NCBI GenBank assembly: GCA_964541025.1 | Contig: CAZIOW010000004.1 | Location: forward strand, 1-54,950 | From: JAGDXO01 sp964541025 | GTDB lineage: Archaea; Thermoplasmatota; Thermoplasmata; Thermoplasmatales; GCA-001856825 | DNA: 54,950 nt | Direction of reading: 5' to 3' | Part shown: positions 17,213 through 25,400 of the stretch, piece by piece | Layout of the letters: each line of letters begins with the position of its first letter | Numbering within the stretch: the first letter of the stretch is position 1 | The notes under the pieces: generated by a model | Database searches by the model: none | What the model saw: only the letters and a program-made list of their open reading frames with translations | Told to the model about the DNA's origin: nothing | Translations under genes and position numbers: made by a program

Positions 17213-18766
17213 ATGAACAGAGCTTTATATATTATACCAATAGTAGCCCTCCTGATAATCTCAGGAGCACTGGCATACGGTTACGTTGGGGCAGAATCTC
17301 AGCTAACCGCAAAAAATTCTCAGAATTCAGTTCTTTCAGCAGAACTAAACAGAACAATTTCTAATATTACAATTCTTCAGAACAGCTATGCTTCCCAGCA
17401 GTATCAGCTTAAATCATATGAGTCAAACATACAGTTACTTAAATCGGAATTGCAAGGAAACCAGAGCCAGGTTGTTCTCAATAAGGCATTTACTCACTGG
17501 GATTATATCTCCATAGAGAATGTATCCTTATTAATGTCCCAATATTCCAGCAACGCAACTCTCAGATGGATTGGCGGACCGCTTTCCGGGACTTACAGTG
17601 GATCTGGAAATATATCCGCAACCTGGAACAAATTCTTCTCACTTTGGAATGCGATCTGGTTCTATACTCCTGTAACACCGACTGTCAGTGTGTCTGGAAA
17701 TTTCAGTTCCGTAAATTCCACGGTACAATTTGTTCTGACATCCTATAAGACACCTCTAGAGGTTGATTATCTTAACATAAGCTATTCTTTGAATTTCTCC
17801 AATGCGAATGGCACCTGGTCTATAAATATGGAAACCTGGGACATTCAATCACATGGGATAGTATCATACAGTTATAATGAATATTCATCCCTTCTACTCA
17901 ACCAGATAATGAATTATTCATTTTCACACTGGGACTATATAGCCATCGAAAATGTTTCCCTGCTGATGCCACAATATGCCAGCAATTCTTCTCTCTTATG
18001 GATTGGTGGCCCACTCTCTGGGGTGCATAGTGGCATCCAGAATATTACAGCTACTTGGAATAAATTTTTCTCCCTATGGAGTGCAGTCTGGTTCTACACT
18101 TTATCCCCTCCTACTATATCATTTGTTAACAATGATTATTTCGTTAATGCACAGGTCCAGTGGGTTCTCACTTCCACCCAAACACCTTTGCAGGTCAATT
18201 CGATTTTAACAAATTATACAATTGAATTCTCCTATGTGAATGGTATTCCGCAGATAGAGAAGGAGATATGGAAGATAAATAATGCTGGTTTCATATCTTA
18301 CACGGCTAAGGAGTATGAAAATCTTCAATCTCAGGCTATTCTAAACGCATCATTCTCACACTGGAACAATGTGGCGATTGAGAATATATCCCTAGTTATG
18401 TCTCAGTATTATCAGAATTCAACACTTCAATGGATAGGAGGAAAACTTGCGGGAAATTACACCAATTACTCCCAAATACAGAATACTTGGAATAAATTCT
18501 TCAAGGTCTGGGCAGCTGTTTGGTACTATTCAGAGGCACCTCCATTAATAAATGTACAAATTTCTAATGGGGAGATAACATCAGGTACCGTCACTGCAGA
18601 CATACAGTTTGTGGTGCAAAGTTCTTCCAACACTTCAACATTCGATTACATAGATGTTGTGTACACAATAAATTTTGTTGTATCAAACAATAATTTCTAC
18701 ATAACCAATGAAGTATTTGACAATGTTGGTACAGGACCTCTGGAGCAAGTGGGACCGTTCACATGA
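17213..18766 (+). CDS. Membrane-anchored surface protein with three tandem NTF2/SnoaL-like domains
   Basis: A 517-residue protein. Residues 4-26 are a hydrophobic signal anchor, 30-88 a Gln/Ser-rich coiled coil, then three repeats of about 140 residues. Each repeat starts with HW-(D/N)-x-(I/V)-(S/A)-IEN-(V/I)-SL and contains a WIGG-(P/K)-L(S/A)G segment and TWNKFF. This pattern (helix, short-lived strand, WxGGxxxG, FF) fits the NTF2-like/SnoaL fold, and N-x-S/T glycosylation sequons are frequent. The protein is probably outside the cell, tethered to the membrane. I know of no named family. Its stop overlaps an ATG at 18763, but the next gene seems to have its own promoter. Confidence 0.7.
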   Translation: MNRALYIIPIVALLIISGALAYGYVGAESQLTAKNSQNSVLSAELNRTISNITILQNSYASQQYQLKSYESNIQLLKSELQGNQSQVVLNKAFTHWDYISIENVSLLMSQYSSNATLRWIGGPLSGTYSGSGNISATWNKFFSLWNAIWFYTPVTPTVSVSGNFSSVNSTVQFVLTSYKTPLEVDYLNISYSLNFSNANGTWSINMETWDIQSHGIVSYSYNEYSSLLLNQIMNYSFSHWDYIAIENVSLLMPQYASNSSLLWIGGPLSGVHSGIQNITATWNKFFSLWSAVWFYTLSPPTISFVNNDYFVNAQVQWVLTSTQTPLQVNSILTNYTIEFSYVNGIPQIEKEIWKINNAGFISYTAKEYENLQSQAILNASFSHWNNVAIENISLVMSQYYQNSTLQWIGGKLAGNYTNYSQIQNTWNKFFKVWAAVWYYSEAPPLINVQISNGEITSGTVTADIQFVVQSSSNTSTFDYIDVVYTINFVVSNNNFYITNEVFDNVGTGPLEQVGPFT

Positions 18767-18800
18767 GTAATTTTAATTTCTTCAATTTATTTTTTTTAAC

Positions 18801-18810
18801 TTTTTATACT
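18801..18810 (+). promoter_or_regulatory. TATA box deciding the start of the winged-helix gene
   Basis: TTTTTATACT, preceded by a T run and TTAAC. It lies 28-37 bases before the ATG at 18838 and so supports that start over the upstream ATG at 18763, which would place the promoter inside the coding region. Confidence 0.5.
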
Positions 18811-18837
18811 TCCAGTGGTTTAGCATATCATAGCAAG

Positions 18838-19173
18838 ATGCCCAATAAGGTAGCTTTTGATAGTATTGAGATCAAGGATATTCATATTAGAAGACTCTTT
18901 TATTGGTTATTCTTCGCTTCAAAAGGAGGAGATACAAGATTAAGAATTGTTCAGAAGCTTATGAATTCGCCAATGAATAAGAATGAACTTAGCACAGAAC
19001 TGAGCCTGAATTACCGAACTGTTGAGCATCATATAAGGATTCTCATGGAAAATAATATTTTGGATGGAGATGAAAGAAAATATGATTCCATTTTTTATAT
19101 AAAGGAGAATATGAAAATGTCAATAGATGAGATAATTAAGAAATATAATTTAAGAGAGGCGAAGGATAAATGA
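18838..19173 (+). CDS. ArsR-like winged-helix transcriptional regulator
   Basis: A 111-residue protein with a winged helix-turn-helix: TRLRIVQKLMNSPMNKNEL, then LSLNYRTVEHHIRILMENN (recognition helix) and a short wing. The frame is open from 18763, but the 25 extra residues are encoded by the T-rich promoter region and look non-conserved, so I use the ATG at 18838. It overlaps the next gene by ATGA (19170-19173). A DNA-binding regulator followed directly by a small membrane protein recurs in archaea and may act as a membrane-linked sensor pair; that is inference. Confidence 0.75.
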   Translation: MPNKVAFDSIEIKDIHIRRLFYWLFFASKGGDTRLRIVQKLMNSPMNKNELSTELSLNYRTVEHHIRILMENNILDGDERKYDSIFYIKENMKMSIDEIIKKYNLREAKDK

Positions 19174-19457
19174 TTGGATTTATATGGATAGCCAACATTC
19201 TAATAGGTTTCATAGATCTTTTGCTATTCGTCTTTATATCTTTAGTACTCTTTAGAAATTATAGCATTACCAAGGCAAAGTTACTGAAGAGTTTAGTGTT
19301 ATTTTCAATATTCATGATTATCTATGCTTTATCATCTATAATAAGCAGCATTTACCTTTCAATGAACTTCGGGTACGAAGTTGGTTTTCCATTACTAATT
19401 GTCAACATTATTTCTGTTGTGGGATTCATACTTTTGTACAGTGTTGTAAATTCCTAA
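19170..19457 (+). CDS. Small three-helix membrane protein, partner of the winged-helix gene
   Basis: A 95-residue protein with three clear hydrophobic segments (residues about 5-28, 38-62 and 70-92) and a short basic loop (ITKAKLLKS). No catalytic motif. It is translationally coupled to the winged-helix gene (ATGA overlap). Haloarchaea have comparable small membrane proteins beside ArsR-type regulators, so it may modulate that regulator at the membrane; I cannot assign a family with confidence. Confidence 0.6.
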   Translation: MIGFIWIANILIGFIDLLLFVFISLVLFRNYSITKAKLLKSLVLFSIFMIIYALSSIISSIYLSMNFGYEVGFPLLIVNIISVVGFILLYSVVNS

Positions 19458-19510
19458 TTTTTTCATTTAATTTTCCATCATCTTTTTAAAATAATGGACT
19501 AATTTAACTT

Positions 19511-19526
19511 TGCATTACCTAATGCA
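19511..19526. repeat. Perfect inverted repeat, 7+2+7
   Basis: TGCATTA CC TAATGCA, in the 192-base gap between the convergent ends of the small membrane protein gene and the zinc-ribbon gene. It could be a hairpin at the 3' end of either transcript or a protein-binding palindrome. The loop is only two bases, which favours a duplex-DNA site over an RNA hairpin. Confidence 0.4.
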
Positions 19527-19543
19527 TCTAGCATCCTCATTTA

Positions 19544-19559
19544 ACTTTCTATAGAAAGT
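19544..19559. repeat. Perfect 16-base palindrome
   Basis: ACTTTCTATAGAAAGT, self-complementary over all 16 bases and 17 bases away from the inverted repeat at 19511. It has the form of an operator for a dimeric regulator, such as the winged-helix protein encoded just before it, but its place downstream of both convergent genes is odd for an operator. Confidence 0.4.
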
Positions 19560-19649
19560 ACAAAAAATATCTTGCTCCAAAGTATTATTATTGTGATCTA
19601 TTGTGCATTCTATTGTTCTTTTTTTAAATGACACTTTTTAATAAGCCGC

Positions 19650-20579
19650 TTAATCCTTAAGTTCCTCCATTACCAGTGAGTTATGACCATCTAGTAGCAA
19701 TAGAATTGATTTGTCCTTATGCTCAAAAAGCAGAGACCATATTGGAATGTGCACAAGGTAAACATCAGAAATATCAACGTTCACCTCTGCTGAAAGGAAT
19801 CCATGTATTCTCTTCTGCAATCTCCGTATTTCCCATTGTTGAAGCCTAATTTTCCCTTCTACCCTTGCCTTTTCTTCTCCTATATATCCATTAAGAAGCT
19901 TAACTGGTCCAGATATGTCACCAGAGTTCAATTCCCTTTTTGCTGTAAGATTGAATATGTAATCCGGGGGCTGATACTGATTAAGGCTTTCCACAGCAAT
20001 GACGGGATATTTTACCTCTCCAACATCTGTTCCCGATTCCACTACTGTTTGGAAATTAACAGTTGGACCTGCAAATCCACCCCTTCCTCCCATTCCTACG
20101 CCTATGAACCCTCCCGGCTGTGCTTCTTCCCTTTTGAATCTATATTGCGCGGTGTAGCCTGCATCTATAATCCAGTAAGGAACATTCATGAGCTCTATTT
20201 TCTTAAGCGTGCTCTTTTCAAAGAGATGCTTGTGAAGTATACTCCTGTCAAGATAATTTCTCGCAACATTTTCTGCATCTTCCTTCATTTTAACCTTCAA
20301 GTCAAGTATAAAGTGTTTGTTTATTTTCGACCATCCGGCTGAGCCTAGAGAGACAGACGTTCCGCAATATTGACATACAACCATTGCCTCTCCAGGCTGA
20401 GGATTCAGGGGGGCTCCGCAGCTGGGACATTTCATATCTTTCAGGATCTGAACTTGCCCATCATCTGTAGGCTGCGCATTTCCTGCATTTGGCTGGACAC
20501 CCTGCTGCTGTGGTGCACCACATTTAGGGCAGAATAATGAATCGTCAGGAATTTGTGCTCCGCATTTTCTACAATACAA
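19650..20579 (-). CDS. Zinc-ribbon protein, last gene of the SPFH operon
   Basis: A 309-residue protein. Two zinc ribbons lie at the N-terminus: CRKCGAQIPDDSLFCPKCG (residues 3-21) and CPSC...CQYC (about 51-73), separated by a Gln/Gly-rich linker. The remaining 230 residues form a beta-rich domain with a basic helix (RLQQWEIRRLQKRI) and a glycine-rich loop (GVGMGGRGGFAG). No enzyme motif is seen. Its ATG at 20579 directly follows the stop of the SPFH gene (20580-20582). Function unknown; the context suggests a partner of the SPFH assembly. Confidence 0.65.
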   Translation of the reverse strand: MYCRKCGAQIPDDSLFCPKCGAPQQQGVQPNAGNAQPTDDGQVQILKDMKCPSCGAPLNPQPGEAMVVCQYCGTSVSLGSAGWSKINKHFILDLKVKMKEDAENVARNYLDRSILHKHLFEKSTLKKIELMNVPYWIIDAGYTAQYRFKREEAQPGGFIGVGMGGRGGFAGPTVNFQTVVESGTDVGEVKYPVIAVESLNQYQPPDYIFNLTAKRELNSGDISGPVKLLNGYIGEEKARVEGKIRLQQWEIRRLQKRIHGFLSAEVNVDISDVYLVHIPIWSLLFEHKDKSILLLLDGHNSLVMEELKD

Positions 20580-21740
20580 TTATATCACCTTCTCTCCGCA
20601 GTTTGGACAGAATTTAGCTCCAGCTGGTATATCTGTTCCACATTTGGGGCATTTCTGGACCAACGGTTTCCCGCATTCAGGACAGAATTTTGAATTTTTT
20701 GGTATGTCTTTGCCGCAGTAGGGGCATTTAATAGTCTCCCCAGAAGAAAAGTCATATCCACATTCTGGACAGAATTTGGCATTCTGGTCAACTGTGGCAC
20801 CGCACTTGGGACATTTTTTACCGCCCTGATTTTGCTGGGGTACCTGATTTATTCCCTGGGAGATATTTGACGCCATAGGATATGCCATGCCTGCACCAGC
20901 TCCTAACCCCATGCCTATTCCGACACCTGCTCCGGCTGCTCCAGAAGTATTTTTAGCTGCATCCACCATGGCCTGACCAGCCTGAAACTGGAGATAATTC
21001 ACTCCGAGTACCTGCATACTTGATCTGGCATCCACAGCCTTCTGGACTTCGTCCGGCAGTGAGATGTTAAGTCCAGAAATCTTGTTTATTTCAGTTCCAT
21101 ATTGGTCAAAAGATGATTTGGAATTTGCAAGAACTGCCTCCTCAATATTAATGAGATTTGATGGCAGATCAAGTACAGATATACCCTGATCTTTCATTTT
21201 CCCAAGTATGCTGTATATTAGAAGAACTACCTGCTCTCTTATTCTTTCCTCCACATCTGCACTTGTTTCTGCTGCAAATGTTCCAACAAACTGATTTATG
21301 AAAATTGATGGGTCAGAAATCCTGTACCGCATTTCCCCAAATATTCTCAACATGACAACGCCGAAATCCTTATCCCTGAAGGCGTATGGTTCTTTTGAAC
21401 CGAATTTTCCATCGAATATTCTTCTCTGAAGATAATAAACCTCAGCTTGCTGCTGAATACCTGTTAGAAGCTTTACTATTTCTCCCACTACTGGGGCATT
21501 AAGATCTGTCAGAGCATATCTCCCTGGTTTATCAAGATAAGCTATTGCTTTTCCGTCCCTGTAGAAAACTGCAGTTTCATCCTCTCTTACTACTATGTTG
21601 TCATTTAGTCTTATCAGTCTTGGAACTTTCCACATTATGTTTCCCTGCTTGAACTGATCCTCCCATTCCATTGTTATTGAGCCGAATACGCTTCCCCCTT
21701 TTGGAGGAATACCGTCAGGATTATTTTTCTTAAAAACCAT
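20580..21740 (-). CDS. SPFH/Band-7 protein with C-terminal zinc ribbons (YdjI-like, COG4260)
   Basis: A 386-residue protein. Residues about 20-245 form the SPFH (stomatin/prohibitin/flotillin) domain of the YdjI type: NIVVREDETAVFYRDGKA, GRYALT, FRDKDFGVVMLRIFGEMRYR. A glycine/alanine-rich linker (about 270-290) follows, then three four-cysteine ribbons at the C-terminus, such as CPKCGATVDQNAKFCPECG. No transmembrane segment is seen, so it probably assembles at the membrane surface by oligomerisation. Middle gene of a three-gene operon whose members abut without spare bases. Confidence 0.82.
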   Translation of the reverse strand: MVFKKNNPDGIPPKGGSVFGSITMEWEDQFKQGNIMWKVPRLIRLNDNIVVREDETAVFYRDGKAIAYLDKPGRYALTDLNAPVVGEIVKLLTGIQQQAEVYYLQRRIFDGKFGSKEPYAFRDKDFGVVMLRIFGEMRYRISDPSIFINQFVGTFAAETSADVEERIREQVVLLIYSILGKMKDQGISVLDLPSNLINIEEAVLANSKSSFDQYGTEINKISGLNISLPDEVQKAVDARSSMQVLGVNYLQFQAGQAMVDAAKNTSGAAGAGVGIGMGLGAGAGMAYPMASNISQGINQVPQQNQGGKKCPKCGATVDQNAKFCPECGYDFSSGETIKCPYCGKDIPKNSKFCPECGKPLVQKCPKCGTDIPAGAKFCPNCGEKVI

Positions 21741-22262
21741 TTAAACCCCTCCGTAAAGCAACTTTTCCCTGGAGTCGTTTGACGCTTTAATATTGGATAA
21801 AGTGTTCATTAATTGGGTGATTGAATCTGCACTCACAGTACCATTCAATGAATCCTGATAAAATTTATTTGAAAGTTCATTCAAAGTCAATATATGCTGA
21901 AATATCTGCATATCAAGGTCGTATAACGAAGAGATTTTACTCGCATTTATCCTGATAGGTGCCGATATACCTGAATAACCTGCAGTATGATGCTTTATGT
22001 CCGCTGCCAGCATCTGCATTTCAGATCTTACCTTGGCCACTGATTCCAGAACCTTGAAATTAGCGTTTGAAACGAGATTAGATTCTCCATTCTTTATGAT
22101 ATCTATGATTGACAACATTTTTTTATAAAGTTCATCCTTAAGATATATATCCGCATCCCGAAGATCTTCATTTACCCTGTAACCATGATACCCCGGGAAA
22201 ATTAGCTGAAGCTTTTTAATTGTTCCCCTGTCATCTACAACTTGGTCCCTGATATCTGACAT
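21741..22262 (-). CDS. Helical protein of unknown function, first gene of the SPFH operon
   Basis: A 173-residue, mostly helical protein with no cysteine motif or membrane segment. The N-terminus holds a GYHGYRVNEDLRDADIYLKD segment, which looks like a repeated theme in small SPFH-associated proteins (GYR-x-E-x-x-R-x-x-D), though I cannot confirm a family. The stop is directly followed by the ATG of the SPFH gene. A TATA-like box lies about 24 bases upstream of its ATG, so it leads the operon. Confidence 0.6.
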   Translation of the reverse strand: MSDIRDQVVDDRGTIKKLQLIFPGYHGYRVNEDLRDADIYLKDELYKKMLSIIDIIKNGESNLVSNANFKVLESVAKVRSEMQMLAADIKHHTAGYSGISAPIRINASKISSLYDLDMQIFQHILTLNELSNKFYQDSLNGTVSADSITQLMNTLSNIKASNDSREKLLYGGV

Positions 22263-22276
22263 TGTGTATGGAAATG

Positions 22277-22290
22277 TTTTTTATTTAAAT
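22277..22290 (-). promoter_or_regulatory. TATA box for the SPFH operon
   Basis: The minus strand carries ATTTAAATAA within an AT run; the centre is about 22-26 bases before the ATG at 22262, suggesting a leaderless mRNA. Confidence 0.45.
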
Positions 22291-22313
22291 ATTTTCCCTA
22301 ATCTGACAATAGA

Positions 22314-22324
22314 CAATATTTAAC
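22314..22324 (+). promoter_or_regulatory. TATA box for the malic enzyme operon
   Basis: CAATATTTAAC centred about 27 bases before the ATG at 22347. It and the divergent SPFH-operon box share an 84-base intergenic region. Confidence 0.45.
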
Positions 22325-22346
22325 AACTTTCTGTTAATTCAGGTCT

Positions 22347-23684
22347 ATGAGAAACGAGGGGGAGAGTGGAGGAGAAATTTATAATGACCTAGCTTTAAAA
22401 AATTCGAAATATTTTCAGGGAAAAATACAAACTCTACCTAAGGTTCCTATCACGAGTCTCGATGATTTTTCCATATGGTATACGCCGGGTGTTGCGGCAG
22501 TATCCAACAAAATTGCTCAGGACAAAGATCTATCTTTTGAAATGACATGGAGATGGAATACAGTTGCAATCATAACAGACGGTACTCGAGTTCTCGGGCT
22601 TGGAAACATTGGTCCTGAAGCTTCCCTGCCAGTTATGGAGGGTAAGGCGCTTATATTCAAATATCTTGGTGGTGTAGATGCCATCCCCGTGCCTATAAAT
22701 GTTCATGAAAAGGAAAAAATGGTGGAAGTTGCTAGGGCACTTGAGCCTGCTTTTGGGGGAATAAATCTGGAAGATATAGAATCTCCAAAGTGCTTCTATC
22801 TCCTAGAAACGCTCAGAGAGAGCATGAATATCCCTGTGTGGCATGATGACCAGCTCGGGACTGCTGGTGCTACGCTGGCAGGCGCGTTCAACGCTTTGAA
22901 AATTACAGGAAGAACCCCAAAGGATACAAAAATTGTATTCTTTGGATCTGGTGCAGCAAATGTTGCTACAGTAAAATTATTCAAAGCTGCCGGTTTTGAC
23001 TTGAATAATATAATAATGGTAGATTCAAAGGGTATCCTACATCCAGAGAGGGAAGATATGGATAATCTCATGATCACAAATCCATGGAAGTATGACCTGG
23101 GGATACAAACAAATGCTGAGAGAATTAAGGGAAATATAGAAAATGCATTAGAAGGGGCTGACTTACTGGTAGCAGCTTCCCATCCTGGGCCTGGAGTTAT
23201 AAAAGGTGAATGGATAAGAAAAATGAATAAGAGGGCAATAGTTTTTGCGCTTGCGAATCCGGTACCAGAGATATGGCCCAGTGAGGCAAAGGAAAACGGA
23301 GCAGAGATAGTTGCAACTGGGAGATCTGACTTCCCCAATCAGGTAAATAATAGCCTGGTTTTCCCAGGAGTATTCAGAGGAAGTCTGGATTCAAGGACGA
23401 AGAAAATAAATGAAGACATGATTGTGAAGGCATCACAGGAGCTGGCTAATTTCGCGGCAGAAAAAGGACTTAATCCAAACTATATAATCCCAACAATGGA
23501 AGATTGGGAAGTTTTCCCCAGGGTTGCTGCAACAATCGCTGATAGTGCAGTCAAAGAGAATTTCGCAAGAATAAAATTGTCAAAGAATGAGTTTCTGGAA
23601 AGGGCAAGGGAAATTATATCCAAAAACAGGATGATGATAGAAAAACTCATGAAAGACGAATTAATAGAGGTGATGGTGAGATGA
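22347..23684 (+). CDS. NAD(P)-dependent malic enzyme
   Basis: A 445-residue malic enzyme that decarboxylates malate to pyruvate. Visible marks: YTPGVAAVS (substrate loop), ITDGTRVLGLGNIGPEASLPVMEGKA with the catalytic Lys, FGGINLEDIESPKCF (metal ligands), VWHDDQLGTAGATLAGAFNAL, and the dinucleotide site VFFGSGAANVA. The length is that of the small prokaryotic form without the phosphotransacetylase-like tail. It leads a three-gene run with a GNAT enzyme and a dehydrogenase; overlap with the next start is ATGA. Confidence 0.93.
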   Translation: MRNEGESGGEIYNDLALKNSKYFQGKIQTLPKVPITSLDDFSIWYTPGVAAVSNKIAQDKDLSFEMTWRWNTVAIITDGTRVLGLGNIGPEASLPVMEGKALIFKYLGGVDAIPVPINVHEKEKMVEVARALEPAFGGINLEDIESPKCFYLLETLRESMNIPVWHDDQLGTAGATLAGAFNALKITGRTPKDTKIVFFGSGAANVATVKLFKAAGFDLNNIIMVDSKGILHPEREDMDNLMITNPWKYDLGIQTNAERIKGNIENALEGADLLVAASHPGPGVIKGEWIRKMNKRAIVFALANPVPEIWPSEAKENGAEIVATGRSDFPNQVNNSLVFPGVFRGSLDSRTKKINEDMIVKASQELANFAAEKGLNPNYIIPTMEDWEVFPRVAATIADSAVKENFARIKLSKNEFLERAREIISKNRMMIEKLMKDELIEVMVR

Positions 23685-24157
23685 GTATGGAAATTAAGAT
23701 TAGGGAGATAAAGGAGGAAGATGTTAGAGAAGCGGCCAACTTGATTGTCAGATTAAAGAAATTCAATTCTGAACATGATCCACTTTTTTCATTGAGTGAG
23801 AAAGTTGACGAATCTGTAATATCATATCTTAAGAGTGCTATAAAACTTGAAACCAGAGACGCTATGATAGCGGAAAGTTCAAACAAAATAGTTGGTATTG
23901 TGATGGCAGACGTAAATGATAGGTTATTCTATGAACCCCTAAAAGAAGTAAGGATAACTGAATTATATGTTCTTCCAGAGTTCAGGAAAAGCGGATTGGG
24001 CAGGAAATTGATTGATGCAATAGTGGAGAAGGAGAAAAAGAAGGGTTGTTCAGTCCTCACAGTTGAGTTCCCAACTGAAAATCTGGTAGCTCACAAATTC
24101 TATACAGGGCTCGGAATGAGAAGCATAATATCTGTATACGGGAAGAAAATAAACTAA
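23681..24157 (+). CDS. GNAT-family N-acetyltransferase
   Basis: A 158-residue GNAT protein. The acetyl-CoA site is visible as ELYVLPEFRKSGLGRKLIDA (motif A, R/QxxGxG/A), and NLVAHKFYTGLGMRS near the end is the usual motif B. The substrate is unknown. It overlaps the end of the malic enzyme gene by ATGA, so the two are coupled; no metabolic link is evident. Confidence 0.82.
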   Translation: MSMEIKIREIKEEDVREAANLIVRLKKFNSEHDPLFSLSEKVDESVISYLKSAIKLETRDAMIAESSNKIVGIVMADVNDRLFYEPLKEVRITELYVLPEFRKSGLGRKLIDAIVEKEKKKGCSVLTVEFPTENLVAHKFYTGLGMRSIISVYGKKIN

Positions 24158-24159
24158 GT

Positions 24160-25110
24160 ATGAAAGCTATAGTAATAAGAGAGCCTGGCGGGCTCATAAA
24201 TACAAGGATAGAGGATATTGAGGAACCAAAAGATGGAATAATAATAAGGTTGGCATATGCAGGTCTAAATCCTGTTGACATCAACACAATTAAGGGGAAA
24301 ACGAATTATAAATTGAATCCCTACCCTCATATTCCAGGGGCAGAATTTGTTGGCACCATCAGTGACCCGGGAAAATCTACAAAATTCAAAAGAGGTGATA
24401 GGGTCATTATTTTCCCAAGAATATTCGATGGAACCTGCGATAGATGCATTGAGGGGAGAGAAGAGATATGCAGGAATGGTGGTATAATAGGCGTCACTTC
24501 TAATGGTGGATTTGCAGAGTATTTTTCTACAGATGAAGATCATCTGATAAAAATACCAGATGATATGTGTTTTGAGGATGCAGTATCTCTGCCGGTGGGA
24601 GGATTGACTTCCTATCACGCATTGAAGCTTGCGAACTTGAAGAAAGATGAAAGCATATTGGTCGTAGGGGCATCTGGTAATACTGGAGTGTATGGAGTGA
24701 TGATTGCAAAATATTTGGGGGCAAAGGTTTTCTACATTTCCAGAAAGGAGTGGCTTAAGGATCTAGGAGCACAGGAATGGAATGGGCAGAGGGTTGATGT
24801 TATTCTAAATTCACTCGGGTCTCAATTCTGGAATAAGTATATTGAATACATGGATACTGGTGGAAGACTGGTAACTTTCGGAACATTTACTGGGATTGAG
24901 GGCAAGCTCAACATTGCATATCTCTATACAGGCGAAAGATCAATAATTGGATCAACTGGTGGAACCAGAAAGGAAATGAAGGAACTGATTGAAATAGTGC
25001 ATAAAAATAAAATGAAGAGCAAAATATGGAAGATCTATAATTTAGAAGATTATGAAAATGCTATAGAAGAATATGACAAGAAAGATGGGCGGATCCTTTT
25101 AAGGTTGTAG
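24160..25110 (+). CDS. Medium-chain (MDR) alcohol dehydrogenase-like oxidoreductase
   Basis: A 316-residue MDR-family NAD(P)-dependent oxidoreductase. The N-terminal part has AGLNPVDINTIKG, HIPGAEFVGTI and a structural zinc lobe, DGTCDRCIEGREEIC, in which Asp stands where the first of four cysteines usually lies. The catalytic-zinc Cys position reads NPVD, as in quinone-oxidoreductase-like members, so it may not use catalytic zinc. The nucleotide fold starts at ESILVVGASGNTGVYGV. Two bases separate it from the GNAT stop. The substrate cannot be told. Confidence 0.8.
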   Translation: MKAIVIREPGGLINTRIEDIEEPKDGIIIRLAYAGLNPVDINTIKGKTNYKLNPYPHIPGAEFVGTISDPGKSTKFKRGDRVIIFPRIFDGTCDRCIEGREEICRNGGIIGVTSNGGFAEYFSTDEDHLIKIPDDMCFEDAVSLPVGGLTSYHALKLANLKKDESILVVGASGNTGVYGVMIAKYLGAKVFYISRKEWLKDLGAQEWNGQRVDVILNSLGSQFWNKYIEYMDTGGRLVTFGTFTGIEGKLNIAYLYTGERSIIGSTGGTRKEMKELIEIVHKNKMKSKIWKIYNLEDYENAIEEYDKKDGRILLRL

Positions 25111-25134
25111 TATTTTATAATTTAATTGAAATGA

Positions 25135-25215
25135 CGCGGGGAGAGGGAATCGAACCCTCGATCCCATAGGGAAACGGCTTAGCAGGCCGTCGCCTTACCG
25201 CTCGGCTATCCCCGC
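25135..25215 (-). tRNA. tRNA-Ser(GCU)
   Basis: Reads GCGGGGA at the 5' end, pairing with TCCCCGC, discriminator G. The anticodon stem-loop is ACGGC CTGCTAA GCCGT, so the anticodon is GCU. A long variable arm, as in serine tRNAs, and the T-arm GAGGGTTCGAATCCCTC are present. CCA is not encoded and there is no intron. The 5' nucleotide directly follows the stop codon of a 53-residue gene, and no separate TATA box lies upstream, so it appears to be co-transcribed with that gene. Confidence 0.95.
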
Positions 25216-25377
25216 TTATATCTTGCTGAAACGATCAGACATTTCTGTGGCAAGTTGTTCCAGTATTTCCTCCAGTTCATCTCCTTCCAGTATCAATTCG
25301 TCTCCGTTTGGATTAGTAATTACCACCTTAAAAGATTCACCATCGTGATACACGTCAACTTCTGCCAACTTTTGCAT
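25216..25377 (-). CDS. 53-residue small protein fused head-to-tail to tRNA-Ser
   Basis: An acidic 53-residue protein: MQKLAEVDVYHDGESFK, then a strand-turn-strand (VVITNPNGDELIL) and a helix (EGDELEEILEQLATEM). The amphipathic pattern and a TATA box 24-33 bases before the ATG argue that it is real. The TAA stop (25216-25218 on this strand) ends exactly where tRNA-Ser begins. I do not recognise the family; a small beta-hairpin plus helix protein is all that can be said. Confidence 0.6.
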   Translation of the reverse strand: MQKLAEVDVYHDGESFKVVITNPNGDELILEGDELEEILEQLATEMSDRFSKI

Positions 25378-25400
25378 GTTTATCAGATGGTCATATCTAC

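Noticed and set aside
18763..18837. 25-codon N-terminal extension of the winged-helix gene, coupled by ATGA to the NTF2-repeat gene
   Set aside because: The residues are encoded by the T-rich promoter region, and a TATA box with suitable spacing supports the ATG at 18838. Coupling cannot be fully excluded.
19803..20342. 179-codon open frame opposite the zinc-ribbon gene
   Set aside because: Composition is that of reversed Cys/Gly-rich coding DNA; no motif is visible and the opposite strand has clear zinc ribbons.
22796..23338. 180-codon open frame opposite the malic enzyme
   Set aside because: Antisense shadow of a conserved enzyme with intact motifs; no recognisable protein.
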